NCBI GenBank assembly: GCA_020634895.1
Contig: JACKAV010000003.1
Location: 248,001 to 312,000 of the forward strand
Source of the DNA: Anaerolineales bacterium
GTDB taxonomy: Bacteria > Chloroflexota > Anaerolineae > Anaerolineales > Villigracilaceae
Reading direction: 5' to 3'
Length of the DNA stretch: 64,000 nt
Shown: positions 47,870 to 56,318 of the stretch, piece by piece
Numbering within the stretch: the stretch's first letter is position 1
Layout: each line of letters opens with the position of its first letter
Position numbers and translations under genes: made by a program
The notes under the pieces: generated by a model
Told to the model about the DNA's origin: nothing
Seen by the model: the letters and a program-made list of their open reading frames with translations, nothing else
Database searches by the model: none

Positions 47870-49161
47870 AGCGTACGACCTTTCTGCTGGCGTTCGTCTT
47901 TGCCTTGTTGATCGCATCTCTCGCAACCGCGAGCGGCGGATTGCTGCTCCTTGCCATTCCTTTGATCCTGTATCTGGTCTTTGCCCTGCTGGGCTTGCCG
48001 GATGAGATCGAACTTGAAGTGAGCCGTTTGCTGGATCCAGAGCGGGCTGACCCGAATGAGCCTGTCACTGTAAGGGTCATCGTTCGCAACCGTGGCGTGG
48101 ATTTATCCGAAGTCTTGATCGAGGATATTTTGCCTGACGGTCTTATTCTTGAATCCGGTTCGCCCCGTTCCCTTGTTGCATTGCCGGGCGGTGGCGAGGC
48201 TGTTTTGGAGTATGTTGTCTCCGCGCCGCGCGGTACGTATCACTTTGAGAATGTCCGCATCGAGATCGGTGATGTGCTCGGCTTGACGCGCCAGGCTGAC
48301 TTCCTGCCAGCGCCGGGACAGTTATTTGTCATCCCAAACGTTCTGCGGCTAAAGAATATTTCCATTCGCCCGCTTCGTACGCGGGTGTATACGGGGAGCA
48401 TCCCCGCACGTGTTGGCGGTTCCGGTTCCGAATTTTTTGGCGTGCGGAATTATCAGCCCGGAGATTCTTCGCGTATTATCAACTGGCGTGCCAGTGCGCG
48501 TCACGAAGAGATCTATTCGAATGAATATCAACAGGAGCGCGTCGCGGATGTCGGCATCGTTGTGGATGCCCGCAAACATTCGAATCTATTCGCGGGCGAT
48601 CATTCCATTTTTGACCATTCTGTGGTCGCTGCGGCGGCGCTGGCGGACGTCTTTCTTTCACAGGGAAATCGAGTGGGGATGTTGATCCAGAGCTCGATGT
48701 TGAATTGGACTTTCCCATCTTATGGAAAAATTCAACGCGAACGCATCATGCGGGACCTGATGCATGCCCACGTCGGAGACAATCCAGCTCTGACGGGGCT
48801 TCATCGCCTCTCGTTCAGCATGTTCCCGGCGGAATCCCAGATCGTTCTGGTGAGTCCGCTGATAACCGACCCTTTGCTTGCTGACGATCTGGATGCGTTG
48901 ATCCAATGGCGCGCGCGCGGATATCAGGTTTTGGTCGTTATCCCCGACCCGGTATCTTTTGAGTTGTCGTTGCTGCCGTCAAGTTCTGAATCGGATCTGG
49001 CAGGGCGCGTGGTTTATTTGGAACGCAAAGTGGCATTACGCCGTTTGCTTCACGCAGGAATCCATGTCGTGGAATGGGATGTGTCGAAGCCGTTCGATCA
49101 GGCTGTCAGTCCATATTTGAGCCGCCCGTTCTATACCCACCCTGTTGGAAGAATTCCATGA
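47866..49161 (+). CDS. DUF58 family protein
   Basis: 431 aa. Two N-terminal helices (about 4-20 and 24-42: FLLAFVFALLIASLATAS, LLLLAIPLILYLVFALLG) are followed by an Ig-like domain (PVTVRVIVRNRGVDLSEV) and the DUF58 signature GVRNYQPGDSSRIINWRASA (about 189-208), which begins a von Willebrand-like fold with VGIVVDARKHSNLF (about 226, DxSxS-like site degenerate). It is the usual partner of MoxR and probably forms a membrane platform. Translationally coupled on both sides. Confidence 0.9.
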   Translation: MKRTTFLLAFVFALLIASLATASGGLLLLAIPLILYLVFALLGLPDEIELEVSRLLDPERADPNEPVTVRVIVRNRGVDLSEVLIEDILPDGLILESGSPRSLVALPGGGEAVLEYVVSAPRGTYHFENVRIEIGDVLGLTRQADFLPAPGQLFVIPNVLRLKNISIRPLRTRVYTGSIPARVGGSGSEFFGVRNYQPGDSSRIINWRASARHEEIYSNEYQQERVADVGIVVDARKHSNLFAGDHSIFDHSVVAAAALADVFLSQGNRVGMLIQSSMLNWTFPSYGKIQRERIMRDLMHAHVGDNPALTGLHRLSFSMFPAESQIVLVSPLITDPLLADDLDALIQWRARGYQVLVVIPDPVSFELSLLPSSSESDLAGRVVYLERKVALRRLLHAGIHVVEWDVSKPFDQAVSPYLSRPFYTHPVGRIP

Positions 49162-49649
49162 CCCGATCCGTTTTATTTGCGAGTATCCTGCTTGGCACTG
49201 TGTCGCTTGCATATGGCTATGTCAGCGCGGAGAACACGGTTCTCGGTGCAATAATCCTTGTGTTGGGAATTGTGTGGATGTACATCCAATGGCGTGGGTC
49301 GTATCGTTTTTCGGCGGCGGGAATGACACTGGGAATGCTTGCCAGTGCCGGCGGATTATTCGTCGGCGCCGGTGCGATCTGGATGTTTGCCGGTGTGACG
49401 TTTTTCCTGATCGCATGGGACCTGACGGATTTCATCAACCGCTTGAAGTCAGTGTCTGAAATCAGTGATGTGCCGTCCATGGAGAGAAGGCATTTTTCCC
49501 GATTGGGAATATTGGTTGTGGGCGCAACGTTCCTTTATGCGATAACAGTCACTGTGCATATGCAGATCGGTCTTTGGTGGCTGATACTGCTGGCGCTTGT
49601 CATTGCCCTGGGGCTGGTCCAATTGATCTGGCGATTTAATCCGAAATAA
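49158..49649 (+). CDS. membrane protein at the end of the MoxR operon
   Basis: 163 aa from the ATG at 49158 overlapping the DUF58 stop. About five helices: VLFASILLGTVSLAYGYVS, VLGAIILVLGIVWMYIQW, MTLGMLASAGGLFVGAGAIW, AGVTFFLIAWDLTDF and the last pair near 117-160. A hydrophilic loop (NRLKSVSEISDVPSMERRHF) lies between. No enzymatic motif and no recognised family. The position makes it the fifth gene of the operon. Transcription may run on until the convergent MFS gene, whose end lies 3 bp away; no terminator is seen. Confidence 0.7.
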   Translation: MTRSVLFASILLGTVSLAYGYVSAENTVLGAIILVLGIVWMYIQWRGSYRFSAAGMTLGMLASAGGLFVGAGAIWMFAGVTFFLIAWDLTDFINRLKSVSEISDVPSMERRHFSRLGILVVGATFLYAITVTVHMQIGLWWLILLALVIALGLVQLIWRFNPK

Positions 49650-49651
49650 AT

Positions 49652-50887
49652 TCACTCGCTGACAGGTACGAAACGTTCCTGTCTTCCCAGCCGCAGATGT
49701 AATGTGTAAAAAGCAAATGCAGCGACTGCGCAGAGAACGCCGCCCACATACCAAAGCAGATTGGGGTTGAGGTTGTCGAGGATCAGTCCTGCCAGTGTGG
49801 GGGCAAAGGTGGAGGGAAGCATCCAGGTGAGACCGAAGATCGCCATGTACCGTCCGCGCATATCGGCTGGAGCGAAGTTGGCGGCGAGGGTCTGGCTGGT
49901 GGGCATGATGAGCATCTCGCCGATCGTGATGACCACGATGGCTGCCATGAACATCCAATAGGCGGATACAAACCCGAACAGGCTGAATCCGATCATATAA
50001 AAGAGTGTGCCGAGCGCCATAACCGCAAAGGGCGGACGTTCCTTGATGTTGCGTGAAACTTGAAATTGGAACAGGATGACCGTAATGGCACTGGTGGTCA
50101 TGAGAAAGCCATATCCCTGCGGGTCGATGCCGTGACTGTCGCGCAGATACACGGAGAGGGAGTTGTACATCTGCTGATAGACCGCTCCCATGAGAATTGC
50201 CGCCACGATAAATGCCATGAAGGCAAAGTCCGCGAGCACGACGCCGTAACCAGAGATCGTTTTGAAGATCGATTCGTGTTGAACATTTTCCTCTTCGTGG
50301 TGCTGGGGTTTTGTTTCAGGCATATACAAATAGAAGATGACCGCGACGATGCAGCTCACGATGGCGTCCATGACGAAGAGCATCATGAAGGAGCGGCTGG
50401 CAAGGAAGCCGCCAATGCTTGGTCCGATGATCCAAGCCAAATTACGAACGACGCGCATCAGTCCAAAACCTTCCTGCCGCTGTTTTTCATCCAAAATATC
50501 CGCCATCATGGCTTGATTGGCAGGACCGGCAATATCGGAGAGGAGTCCGATGAACGCGGCGAGTGGGAAGAGCACTGCCAGTGAGTTAATGAAACCGAGC
50601 GTGAGTGTGCTGAGCGCGCTAAAGACGAGACCGAACAGGATCAACTTTCGGCGGCCGAAACGATCGGTCAACGCGCCGCCAGCCACGCTCCCAATAATGC
50701 CGAAGATGGAGAACATGGCGAGGACCATGCCTGCCTGTGTCATGCCGACGTGGAACCTGTCGGTGATGTAAAGCGAGAAGAAGGGGAAGAGCAGCGTCCC
50801 GCCGATGCTGTCAATAAAGAAGGTCAGGACGATGATCCAGAAACGGGAGGGGAATTGATGATAAAGCTTTTCGAGTCGGGTAAACAT
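49652..50887 (-). CDS. MFS transporter
   Basis: 411 aa with twelve helices in two halves. The motif between helices 2 and 3, GGALTDRFGRRKLILFGLV (about 75-93), is the canonical MFS motif A. RVVRNLAWIIGPSIGGFLAS is the helix 5 motif typical of drug:proton antiporters. A middle loop (MPETKPQHHEEENVQHESI) separates the halves. It is probably an exporter of small molecules; the substrate is unknown. The end is 3 bp from the convergent membrane gene. No ribosome site stands out. Confidence 0.93.
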   Translation of the reverse strand: MFTRLEKLYHQFPSRFWIIVLTFFIDSIGGTLLFPFFSLYITDRFHVGMTQAGMVLAMFSIFGIIGSVAGGALTDRFGRRKLILFGLVFSALSTLTLGFINSLAVLFPLAAFIGLLSDIAGPANQAMMADILDEKQRQEGFGLMRVVRNLAWIIGPSIGGFLASRSFMMLFVMDAIVSCIVAVIFYLYMPETKPQHHEEENVQHESIFKTISGYGVVLADFAFMAFIVAAILMGAVYQQMYNSLSVYLRDSHGIDPQGYGFLMTTSAITVILFQFQVSRNIKERPPFAVMALGTLFYMIGFSLFGFVSAYWMFMAAIVVITIGEMLIMPTSQTLAANFAPADMRGRYMAIFGLTWMLPSTFAPTLAGLILDNLNPNLLWYVGGVLCAVAAFAFYTLHLRLGRQERFVPVSE

Positions 50888-50936
50888 AGGGCTTGAATTA
50901 TAGAACAGATGTTTTGTGTGTCAAGATAAATATGAA

Positions 50937-51067
50937 GGGAGGAGCGCCTACATTCGGCAGGAGGAATGTAGGAGATATTCACCACAGAGGTCACGGAGAG
51001 CACAGAGATTCACCTCTGTTTTCTCCGTGGGGAAGAATATCTTTGTCCTCCATGATAGACACTCCCA
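50937..51067. repeat. palindromic CACAGAG-type intergenic element, second long copy
   Basis: It shares with 12783-12946 the CTACATTCGG...AATGTAG hairpin, the ATATTCACCAC start, the TTTTCTCCGTG arm and the trailing ATGAT.GACACTCCC. It lacks about 18 bases of the right arm (CTCTGTG units). It fills the 195-bp gap after the MFS gene. Confidence 0.75.
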
Positions 51068-51082
51068 TAAAGGGTTTGTTTC

Positions 51083-51432
51083 TTATCCGTTTGCCGTTCC
51101 CAATACAGACGTAAAACCATGCAGGAAAAAACTGCTGCCAACGACCATGACGGTCTGCTTTGGGTCGCCGCTGATGATAGACCAGTGGATGCCATATGCA
51201 ACAATGGACACCCCGGCGATCACCAGCAGCAAGCCATACAAAACCATCTTGCGTTGCGCACGGGTTGGCTGCTGTCTTTGAAAGTGAGGATTCCAAAGAC
51301 GACGCCAAGAATGCCCAAACCGGTCTTCCATGCCACCCATGCGAAAGTTTCATCCGAAGAGATGCAGGAGAGGATGAGCAGTACTCCCACGAGAAAATTG
51401 ATCAGTGCGAGAAAGATGGAGATGACTTTCAT
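51083..51432 (-). pseudogene. small membrane protein, frameshifted
   Basis: CAAGGAGGCACGGGT precedes the ATG at 51432. The first 56 codons (MKVISIFLALINFLVGVLLI and on to ILTFKDSSQP) run out of frame at the CCC of 51262-51264. With one more C the text continues RAQRKMVLYGLLLVIAGVSI and SFFLHGFTSVLGTANG to TAA. Repaired: about 116 aa with four helices. Unknown family. The loss of one base in a C run suggests a consensus error as readily as decay. Confidence 0.6.
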
Positions 51433-51516
51433 ACCCGTGCCTCCTTGTGTTGAAGTCAGGATAGCAGGGCGGAACTGTCAAAGCCTATTGAAAGTCTGTC
51501 AGAAGCTATAGTGAAC

Positions 51517-51771
51517 TCAAGCTTTGAACCCTTTTTTACGTCCCTCGTTCAGCGACTGATATTGACTTGCGTAGAATTCCGTATATCCGCAGGCTCCGCA
51601 GATATATGCCACAAATCGGCTTTGCTCGAATTTGGGCATCCAAACGAAGGGACGGTTCGGCGGCTCCGGTTCGTGGATGTCGACATAAGGCGGGCGGTCT
51701 CCGCTGCCTTTCAGGGGAACTTCGCTCAGTACCTCGTTCGAACCGCATTTGGGACAGATTCCGTTTTTCAT
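51517..51771 (-). CDS. small zinc-ribbon protein
   Basis: 84 aa from the ATG at 51771, preceded by AGGAGCGCTCTCA. MKNGICPKCGSNEVLSEVPL has CPKC, and YICGACGYTEFYASQYQSL has CGAC, giving a four-cysteine zinc ribbon. PPYVDIHEPEPPNRPFVWMP lies between. It is like the small zinc-ribbon proteins that accompany nucleic-acid or envelope functions; no partner is evident. The longer frame starting at 51822 lacks a ribosome site. Confidence 0.8.
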   Translation of the reverse strand: MKNGICPKCGSNEVLSEVPLKGSGDRPPYVDIHEPEPPNRPFVWMPKFEQSRFVAYICGACGYTEFYASQYQSLNEGRKKGFKA

Positions 51772-51845
51772 TGAGAGCGCTCCTTTGGAGTGAATCCTAT
51801 CCTTGAAGACTCTTGTTCCCAATCACCCAATGGTTGGAAATAAAA

Positions 51846-51882
51846 ATAGGACACGGATTTTCGATGGTATACCGAGTCCTAT
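51846..51882 (-). terminator. possible terminator of the GNAT gene
   Basis: ATAGGAC.CGG and CCG.GTCCTAT form an 11-bp imperfect stem. On the minus strand it is followed by TATTTTTATTT, 23 bp beyond the GNAT stop. Confidence 0.6.
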
Positions 51883-51904
51883 AGTAAATCGGGAAGTGAT
51901 TATT

Positions 51905-52717
51905 TTATTGTTTATTGGCGAGATAAAAATTTTCGATCTGACATAAATGCTGGAAGCCGAGTTTTTTATAGATATTGAATCCCATATCGGAGGATTGCAG
52001 TGTGCCGATGCGGTATCCCATCTCACGCGCATCCAGCAGCGGCTTGAGCGTGACTGCCGCACCGATACCTTTTCCGCGCGCCTCAGGCAGGGTGGATACG
52101 CTGTAGATTCCCGCTGCACCTCCGCCGAGAAAAAGGCAGGAGGTTGAGACTGGTTTTCCATTGAGATAGCCAATGTAATTTCGCATGGGAAGGTCAAAGC
52201 CTAAATTCCCCCAGGCTTCAACGATCATCGGCTGCCAGGCAGATGGAAGCCCGTATCCTGGAGTGAAAACCTTCGCCCATTCCTTCATGGATTCCACACC
52301 ATCCACGATGCGGATCTCCAACCCATCTACTTTTGGCGCTGAGGTGTTCAGATCGTTTAAGTCCAACGCCATGCCCGGCGTATCTTGTGAAAATCCAAAG
52401 CCGTGTTTTTTGAGCGTGGATTCCCAATCAGCGGGTTTCAAATTCGGTGCGACCCAAAACGTGAACGTTTCAACTTTCTTATCCTTGAAATATTGAAGCG
52501 ACTCTTCCAACGCCGCTTCGCTTTCCGGTGTGGGCGGTTCATCTGCGATAAGTCCATTGAACCACGGGTGGGGGACAACAGAATACCAGCGGGTGAGTCC
52601 GGCTTTTTCATAATGTTCCGGCTCATTGCTCCTGCTCATGCGGCGGAACAAGTCGCAAATATTGGCGCGCGTGGCAGTCAACAACGCATTTTCAGATGTG
52701 TCGGTTTGAATATTCAT
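51905..52717 (-). CDS. GNAT family N-acetyltransferase
   Basis: 270 aa. The C-terminal half is a GNAT fold: VSTSCLFLGGGAAGIYSVST (about 190-209, the strand before the CoA loop), PEARGKGIGAAVTLKPLLDA with the acetyl-CoA loop RGKGIG, then SSDMGFNIYKKLGFQHLCQI. The N-terminal half (about 1-150) has WYSVVPHPWFNGLIADEPPT and TFWVAPNLKPADWESTLKKH, as in tandem-like GNATs that have lost the first active site. The substrate is unknown. CCAAAGGAGACTTC precedes the ATG. Confidence 0.87.
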   Translation of the reverse strand: MNIQTDTSENALLTATRANICDLFRRMSRSNEPEHYEKAGLTRWYSVVPHPWFNGLIADEPPTPESEAALEESLQYFKDKKVETFTFWVAPNLKPADWESTLKKHGFGFSQDTPGMALDLNDLNTSAPKVDGLEIRIVDGVESMKEWAKVFTPGYGLPSAWQPMIVEAWGNLGFDLPMRNYIGYLNGKPVSTSCLFLGGGAAGIYSVSTLPEARGKGIGAAVTLKPLLDAREMGYRIGTLQSSDMGFNIYKKLGFQHLCQIENFYLANKQ

Positions 52718-52778
52718 GAAGTCTCCTTTGGTTGCGCCTGATTATATTCCGCCTTGATTGCAATATCATTTTGCATCG

Positions 52779-52825
52779 TTGACATCCCCCGCCTTTTTTG
52801 CTAAACTAGAATTTGTCAGACAAAT
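52779..52825 (+). promoter_or_regulatory. promoter and palindromic operator of the purine cluster
   Basis: TTGACA (52779-52784), 17 bp, TAAACT (52802-52807), a near-perfect sigma-A promoter. Directly after it lies ATTTGTC-A-GACAAAT (52811-52825), a perfect 7-bp inverted repeat covering the expected start site. The GT-N3-AC core fits sites of GntR-family repressors. The GntR gene at 58183 is the natural candidate. Confidence 0.75.
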
Positions 52826-52891
52826 ATAGTCTAGTCAAAAGGCATCCGCCCGACTACCGAAAATACGACTACCCATCTCACTGACTAACCC

Positions 52892-54271
52892 ATGCCAACC
52901 CTTCTTATCAAAAACGCCTATATCGTAACCATGGACGATCGCCAATGGGAAATTCCCGAAGGCGGTCTCTTCATTCGTGACGGCATCATCGAAAAAGTTG
53001 GAGCGATGAAAGACCTTCCAACAGATGCCGATGAAATCCTCGACCTGAAAGGACATGTCGTCCTGCCGGGCTTGGTCAATACCCATCATCACTTTTACCA
53101 AACCCTCACACGCGCCGTCCCTGCCGCGCAGGATGCCAACCTCTTCAACTGGCTCAAAACGCTCTATCCCATTTGGGCGCGGTTGCAGCCTGAGGATATT
53201 TTCACCTCGACTCAGACAGCGCTTTCGGAACTCGCCCTTTCGGGCTGCACCACCGCCTCAGACCATCTCTACCTTTTCCCGAACGGCTCAAAACTGGACG
53301 ATGAGATTGCCGCTGCTCTGGAAGTGGGGGTGAGGCTGCAAGCTTCCCGCGGCTCGATGAGTCTCGGCGAATCCAAAGGCGGACTCCCCCCCGACAGCGT
53401 GGTCGATACCGAAGAGAACATCCTCAAAGATTCGCAGCGTCTGATCGAAAAATATCACGACCCCAACCCCGGCTCGATGACTCAAGTCGTACTCGCGCCG
53501 TGTTCACCGTTCAGCGTCACATCTGACCTGATGAAACAGTCCGCGAAATTGGCGCGCCAGTATGGCGTTCATCTCCATACCCATCTCGCTGAAACCGAAG
53601 ACGAAGAACAGTTCTGTATGCAGATGTTCGGTCATCGCCCGGTCGGTTACATGCAGGAAGTAGACTGGGTTGGTGATGACGTCTGGTTTGCGCACTCGGT
53701 TTGGGTCAACGACGAAGAGATACAAGTCTTTGCCAAACATCAATGCGGTGTGGCGCATTGCCCGACTTCGAATATGCGGCTTGCTTCAGGCATTGCACCG
53801 ATCAAGGAATATCGCAAAGCTGGCGTGAACGTCGGCTTGGGCGTGGATGGTTCCGCCTCAAACGATGGTTCGCATCTGCTGGCAGAAGTCCGCAACGCGA
53901 TGCTTGTATCTCGTGTCAAGGACGGTATGACAGGCTATTCCCTTTCCAATGACCCGAATCGCAAGCTGATGACTGCTCGCGAAGCGTTATATCTCGGTAC
54001 ACGCGGCGGTGCAGCAGTCTTGGGACGAAAGGACATCGGTTCGCTTGAACCGGGCAAATGCGCCGACTTCTTTGCTGTCAACCTGAACCGCCTCGAATTT
54101 ACCGGCATGCATGACCCCGTCTCTGCCATTATTTTTGCCCAATCCGTGAACGTGGACTATACGGTCGTAAATGGGAAGTTTATCGTCAAGGAAGGTCAAC
54201 TTGTGACGGTGGATCTGGGCAGATTGATCGAAAAACACAACAAGGCAGCCAGAAGATTACTCTTAGGTTAA
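52892..54271 (+). CDS. 8-oxoguanine deaminase-like amidohydrolase
   Basis: 459 aa amidohydrolase. LPGLVNTHHHFYQTLTRAVP (about 53-72) gives the metal His pair, followed by AAQDANLFNWLKTLYPIWAR, the block shared by 8-oxoguanine deaminases. LHTHLAETEDEEQF (about 230), VWFAHSVWVND and GVDGSASNDGSHLLAEVRNA (about 313) supply the other ligands, and RLASGIAP is the usual active-site motif. It deaminates an oxidised or hydroxylated guanine-like base, as E. coli SsnA and Pseudomonas 8-oxoguanine deaminase are thought to do. It is the first gene after the cluster promoter. ACTGACTAACCC before the ATG is not a strong ribosome site. Confidence 0.9.
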   Translation: MPTLLIKNAYIVTMDDRQWEIPEGGLFIRDGIIEKVGAMKDLPTDADEILDLKGHVVLPGLVNTHHHFYQTLTRAVPAAQDANLFNWLKTLYPIWARLQPEDIFTSTQTALSELALSGCTTASDHLYLFPNGSKLDDEIAAALEVGVRLQASRGSMSLGESKGGLPPDSVVDTEENILKDSQRLIEKYHDPNPGSMTQVVLAPCSPFSVTSDLMKQSAKLARQYGVHLHTHLAETEDEEQFCMQMFGHRPVGYMQEVDWVGDDVWFAHSVWVNDEEIQVFAKHQCGVAHCPTSNMRLASGIAPIKEYRKAGVNVGLGVDGSASNDGSHLLAEVRNAMLVSRVKDGMTGYSLSNDPNRKLMTAREALYLGTRGGAAVLGRKDIGSLEPGKCADFFAVNLNRLEFTGMHDPVSAIIFAQSVNVDYTVVNGKFIVKEGQLVTVDLGRLIEKHNKAARRLLLG

Positions 54272-54280
54272 AAGCCCGCC

Positions 54281-54619
54281 ATGAATACTGTGATTACTTC
54301 ATTGGTTTTACTCTCACGCGGCGTGCCCGGTATTTTTGTTGCCGGAGTTTCGTTGCTCTTAATGCTTTTGGCTCTTATCCGTAAAGACCCCTCCATGATG
54401 TTTTACGCTGCATTATTTGCGTTTCCTGCCACTTATGTCCTTGGGGCATGGTCAGGGGCATTACTGGTTGTGCGTTTATTTCCGCTTTTCTTATTGGCTT
54501 CCGCCTTTTTCATCGGGAAGGATGAAATGATCTTTGCCTGGGTCTTTCCGCTTCCGGTGATGGGCTTTCTCGTCTATTTCCTGGTAAATCTGGTCGCTTC
54601 CAATTTCGGCGGTGTTTGA
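54281..54619 (+). CDS. small membrane protein, unknown
   Basis: 112 aa, about four helices: TSLVLLSRGVPGIFVAGVSL, LLLMLLALIRKDPSMMFYAA, FAFPATYVLGAWSGALLVVR and FAWVFPLPVMGFLVYFLVNL. No motif is recognised. It begins 9 bp after the amidohydrolase stop in the same direction, so it is presumably co-transcribed. It might aid uptake of purines, but it lacks the size of a permease, and this is only a guess. Confidence 0.7.
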   Translation: MNTVITSLVLLSRGVPGIFVAGVSLLLMLLALIRKDPSMMFYAALFAFPATYVLGAWSGALLVVRLFPLFLLASAFFIGKDEMIFAWVFPLPVMGFLVYFLVNLVASNFGGV

Positions 54620-54666
54620 CACCTGCCTTACTTTTTATCTGCTACAAATATTCTGACGGAGAACGA

Positions 54667-54711
54667 ATGACAACCTCAACAAAACTTGCTGTTTTTTTGC
54701 GGCTGTCATGA
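54667..54711 (+). repeat. duplicated 5' end of ade, with a 14-codon remnant frame
   Basis: GGAGAACGA then ATGACAACCTCAACAAAACT (54667-54686) repeats the start of ade (56319-56338), including its ribosome site. The frame reads MTTSTKLAVFLRLS and stops at 54711, overlapping the start of the next gene. It looks like a relic left when the following gene arrived. Confidence 0.7.
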
Positions 54712-56303
54712 ATTCAAAAGAGCCAATGCGACATCTTCAAAAAGATACCAAAGCCATTATTTTCATGCTGATGGGTTTTTACCTGTTTATTTTGATTCGT
54801 AATGCTTGGATATCCGACGATGGCATTATCACCTTTCGTGTGGTTGAAAACTTTTTAGCCGGGTACGGCTTGGGCTATAACCCATTTATCCGCGTTCAGG
54901 CTTTTACCCACCCGTTGTGGATGTTCTTGCTTTCGCTGGTTTACTTTGTGATCGGCTTGTTTCTCCCCAGTGTGCCGAACGCCCTGTTCTATGTCAGCTT
55001 CTTTCTGTCGATCTTGTTTTCCGCTCTCACCGTTTTTCTTCTGCTGACCCGTGTTTCCAAACCTAATATTCTGTCCCTTGGTTTGGCTGCCGTGACCTTG
55101 ATCCTCTCGAACGGCTTTATCGATTTTTCCACTTCAGGGCTGGAGAATCCACTTACACATTTTTTGCTGGTTCTTTTTGTCGTTGTGTTTTTGTCGGAAA
55201 AAACGGACATTCTGCTTTTATCATTTATCTCTTCTCTCATTATGCTCAACCGCGTGGACGCATTTGCGATGGTAGCGCCTGCATTGTTCTACGCCTGGTG
55301 GACGTCTGACCGGCGAAAAACCGATTTCGGAAGAATGGTTATTGGGTTTATCCCATTCTTGTTATGGGAATTATTCTCCCTGTTCTATTTCGGCTTTCCG
55401 TTCCCGAATACTGCATACGCAAAATTGAATACGGGAATTTCCGAGCACCTTCTTGTTTTGCAGGGTCTTGATTACTTTTTGAATGCAATTAATTGGGATA
55501 CGGTCACAGTATTTGGTATTTTGCTCGCGGGTATCGCCTTGTATTTTGAACCGGATCGAAAGCGCACGGCTTTGTATGTAGGCGTATTGTTATATTTGGC
55601 ATATATCGTTTGGATCGGCGGCGATTTTTTTGCCAGTCGTTTTTTATCTGCCCCGTTGCTTTTGTCATCAGCGGTCGTTTCAAGCCAGCTTGTGGCAAAA
55701 AGGCTCCAAATGGTCGGGCTTGGCGTGGTTATCCTGTTGGGTGTGTTCTCCATCCGCTCACCGCTTTGGACGTCAAATATGGTTGCTTATTTGCCGGATT
55801 ATCAGATCACAGACCGAAATGCAATTGCCGACCAACGCCTGCATTATTTTGGAAACGACCGGAAAGGTCAATATAATAGTCTGGTCGAGAATGGTTTTAG
55901 AGAAGACGAATGGGGTTCCAAATATGCTGGAGCGCAATGGCAGTTCACAGGCTTCGAGGATGTGTACGTTGCTGAAGCACTGGGCAAGCCTGGGTACGGC
56001 AAAGGACCGAATACTTATGTAATTGATTATTACGCCCTTTCTGATCAGTTATTGGCGCGGTTGCCTGTTTCAGAATGGGAAATTGGACACTTCCGCCGCG
56101 AACTACCCGAAGGGTATCTTGAAACATTACAAACCGGCGAGAATCATATTGTGGATGCTGACCTGGCTTTGTATTATGAAAAATTGCAATACGTTGTATC
56201 GGGTCCATTAAGCGACTGGAATCGTATCATTGAGATCTGGAAGTTCAATACGAGACAATACGATTATTTGATCGATAATTACGAACAGCATCTTTCAGAT
56301 TGA
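54708..56303 (+). CDS. polytopic membrane glycosyltransferase-like protein (GT-C type)
   Basis: 531 aa. About nine hydrophobic helices over residues 18-345, with the early DDGIITFRVVENFLAGYGLG (about 37-56, acidic pair in the first outer loop) and RVQAFTHPLWMFLLSLVYF, as in GT-C/PMT-like lipid-linked sugar transferases. The last 170 residues (NMVAYLPDYQITDRNAIADQ and YVAEALGKPGYGKGPNTYVI) are a hydrophilic outer domain. It should act at the outer face of the membrane with a polyprenyl-phosphate sugar. It is unrelated to purine genes and sits between them, within a duplication of the ade start. No strong ribosome site. Confidence 0.75.
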   Translation: MNSKEPMRHLQKDTKAIIFMLMGFYLFILIRNAWISDDGIITFRVVENFLAGYGLGYNPFIRVQAFTHPLWMFLLSLVYFVIGLFLPSVPNALFYVSFFLSILFSALTVFLLLTRVSKPNILSLGLAAVTLILSNGFIDFSTSGLENPLTHFLLVLFVVVFLSEKTDILLLSFISSLIMLNRVDAFAMVAPALFYAWWTSDRRKTDFGRMVIGFIPFLLWELFSLFYFGFPFPNTAYAKLNTGISEHLLVLQGLDYFLNAINWDTVTVFGILLAGIALYFEPDRKRTALYVGVLLYLAYIVWIGGDFFASRFLSAPLLLSSAVVSSQLVAKRLQMVGLGVVILLGVFSIRSPLWTSNMVAYLPDYQITDRNAIADQRLHYFGNDRKGQYNSLVENGFREDEWGSKYAGAQWQFTGFEDVYVAEALGKPGYGKGPNTYVIDYYALSDQLLARLPVSEWEIGHFRRELPEGYLETLQTGENHIVDADLALYYEKLQYVVSGPLSDWNRIIEIWKFNTRQYDYLIDNYEQHLSD

Positions 56304-56318
56304 TATTTTGGAGAATTA

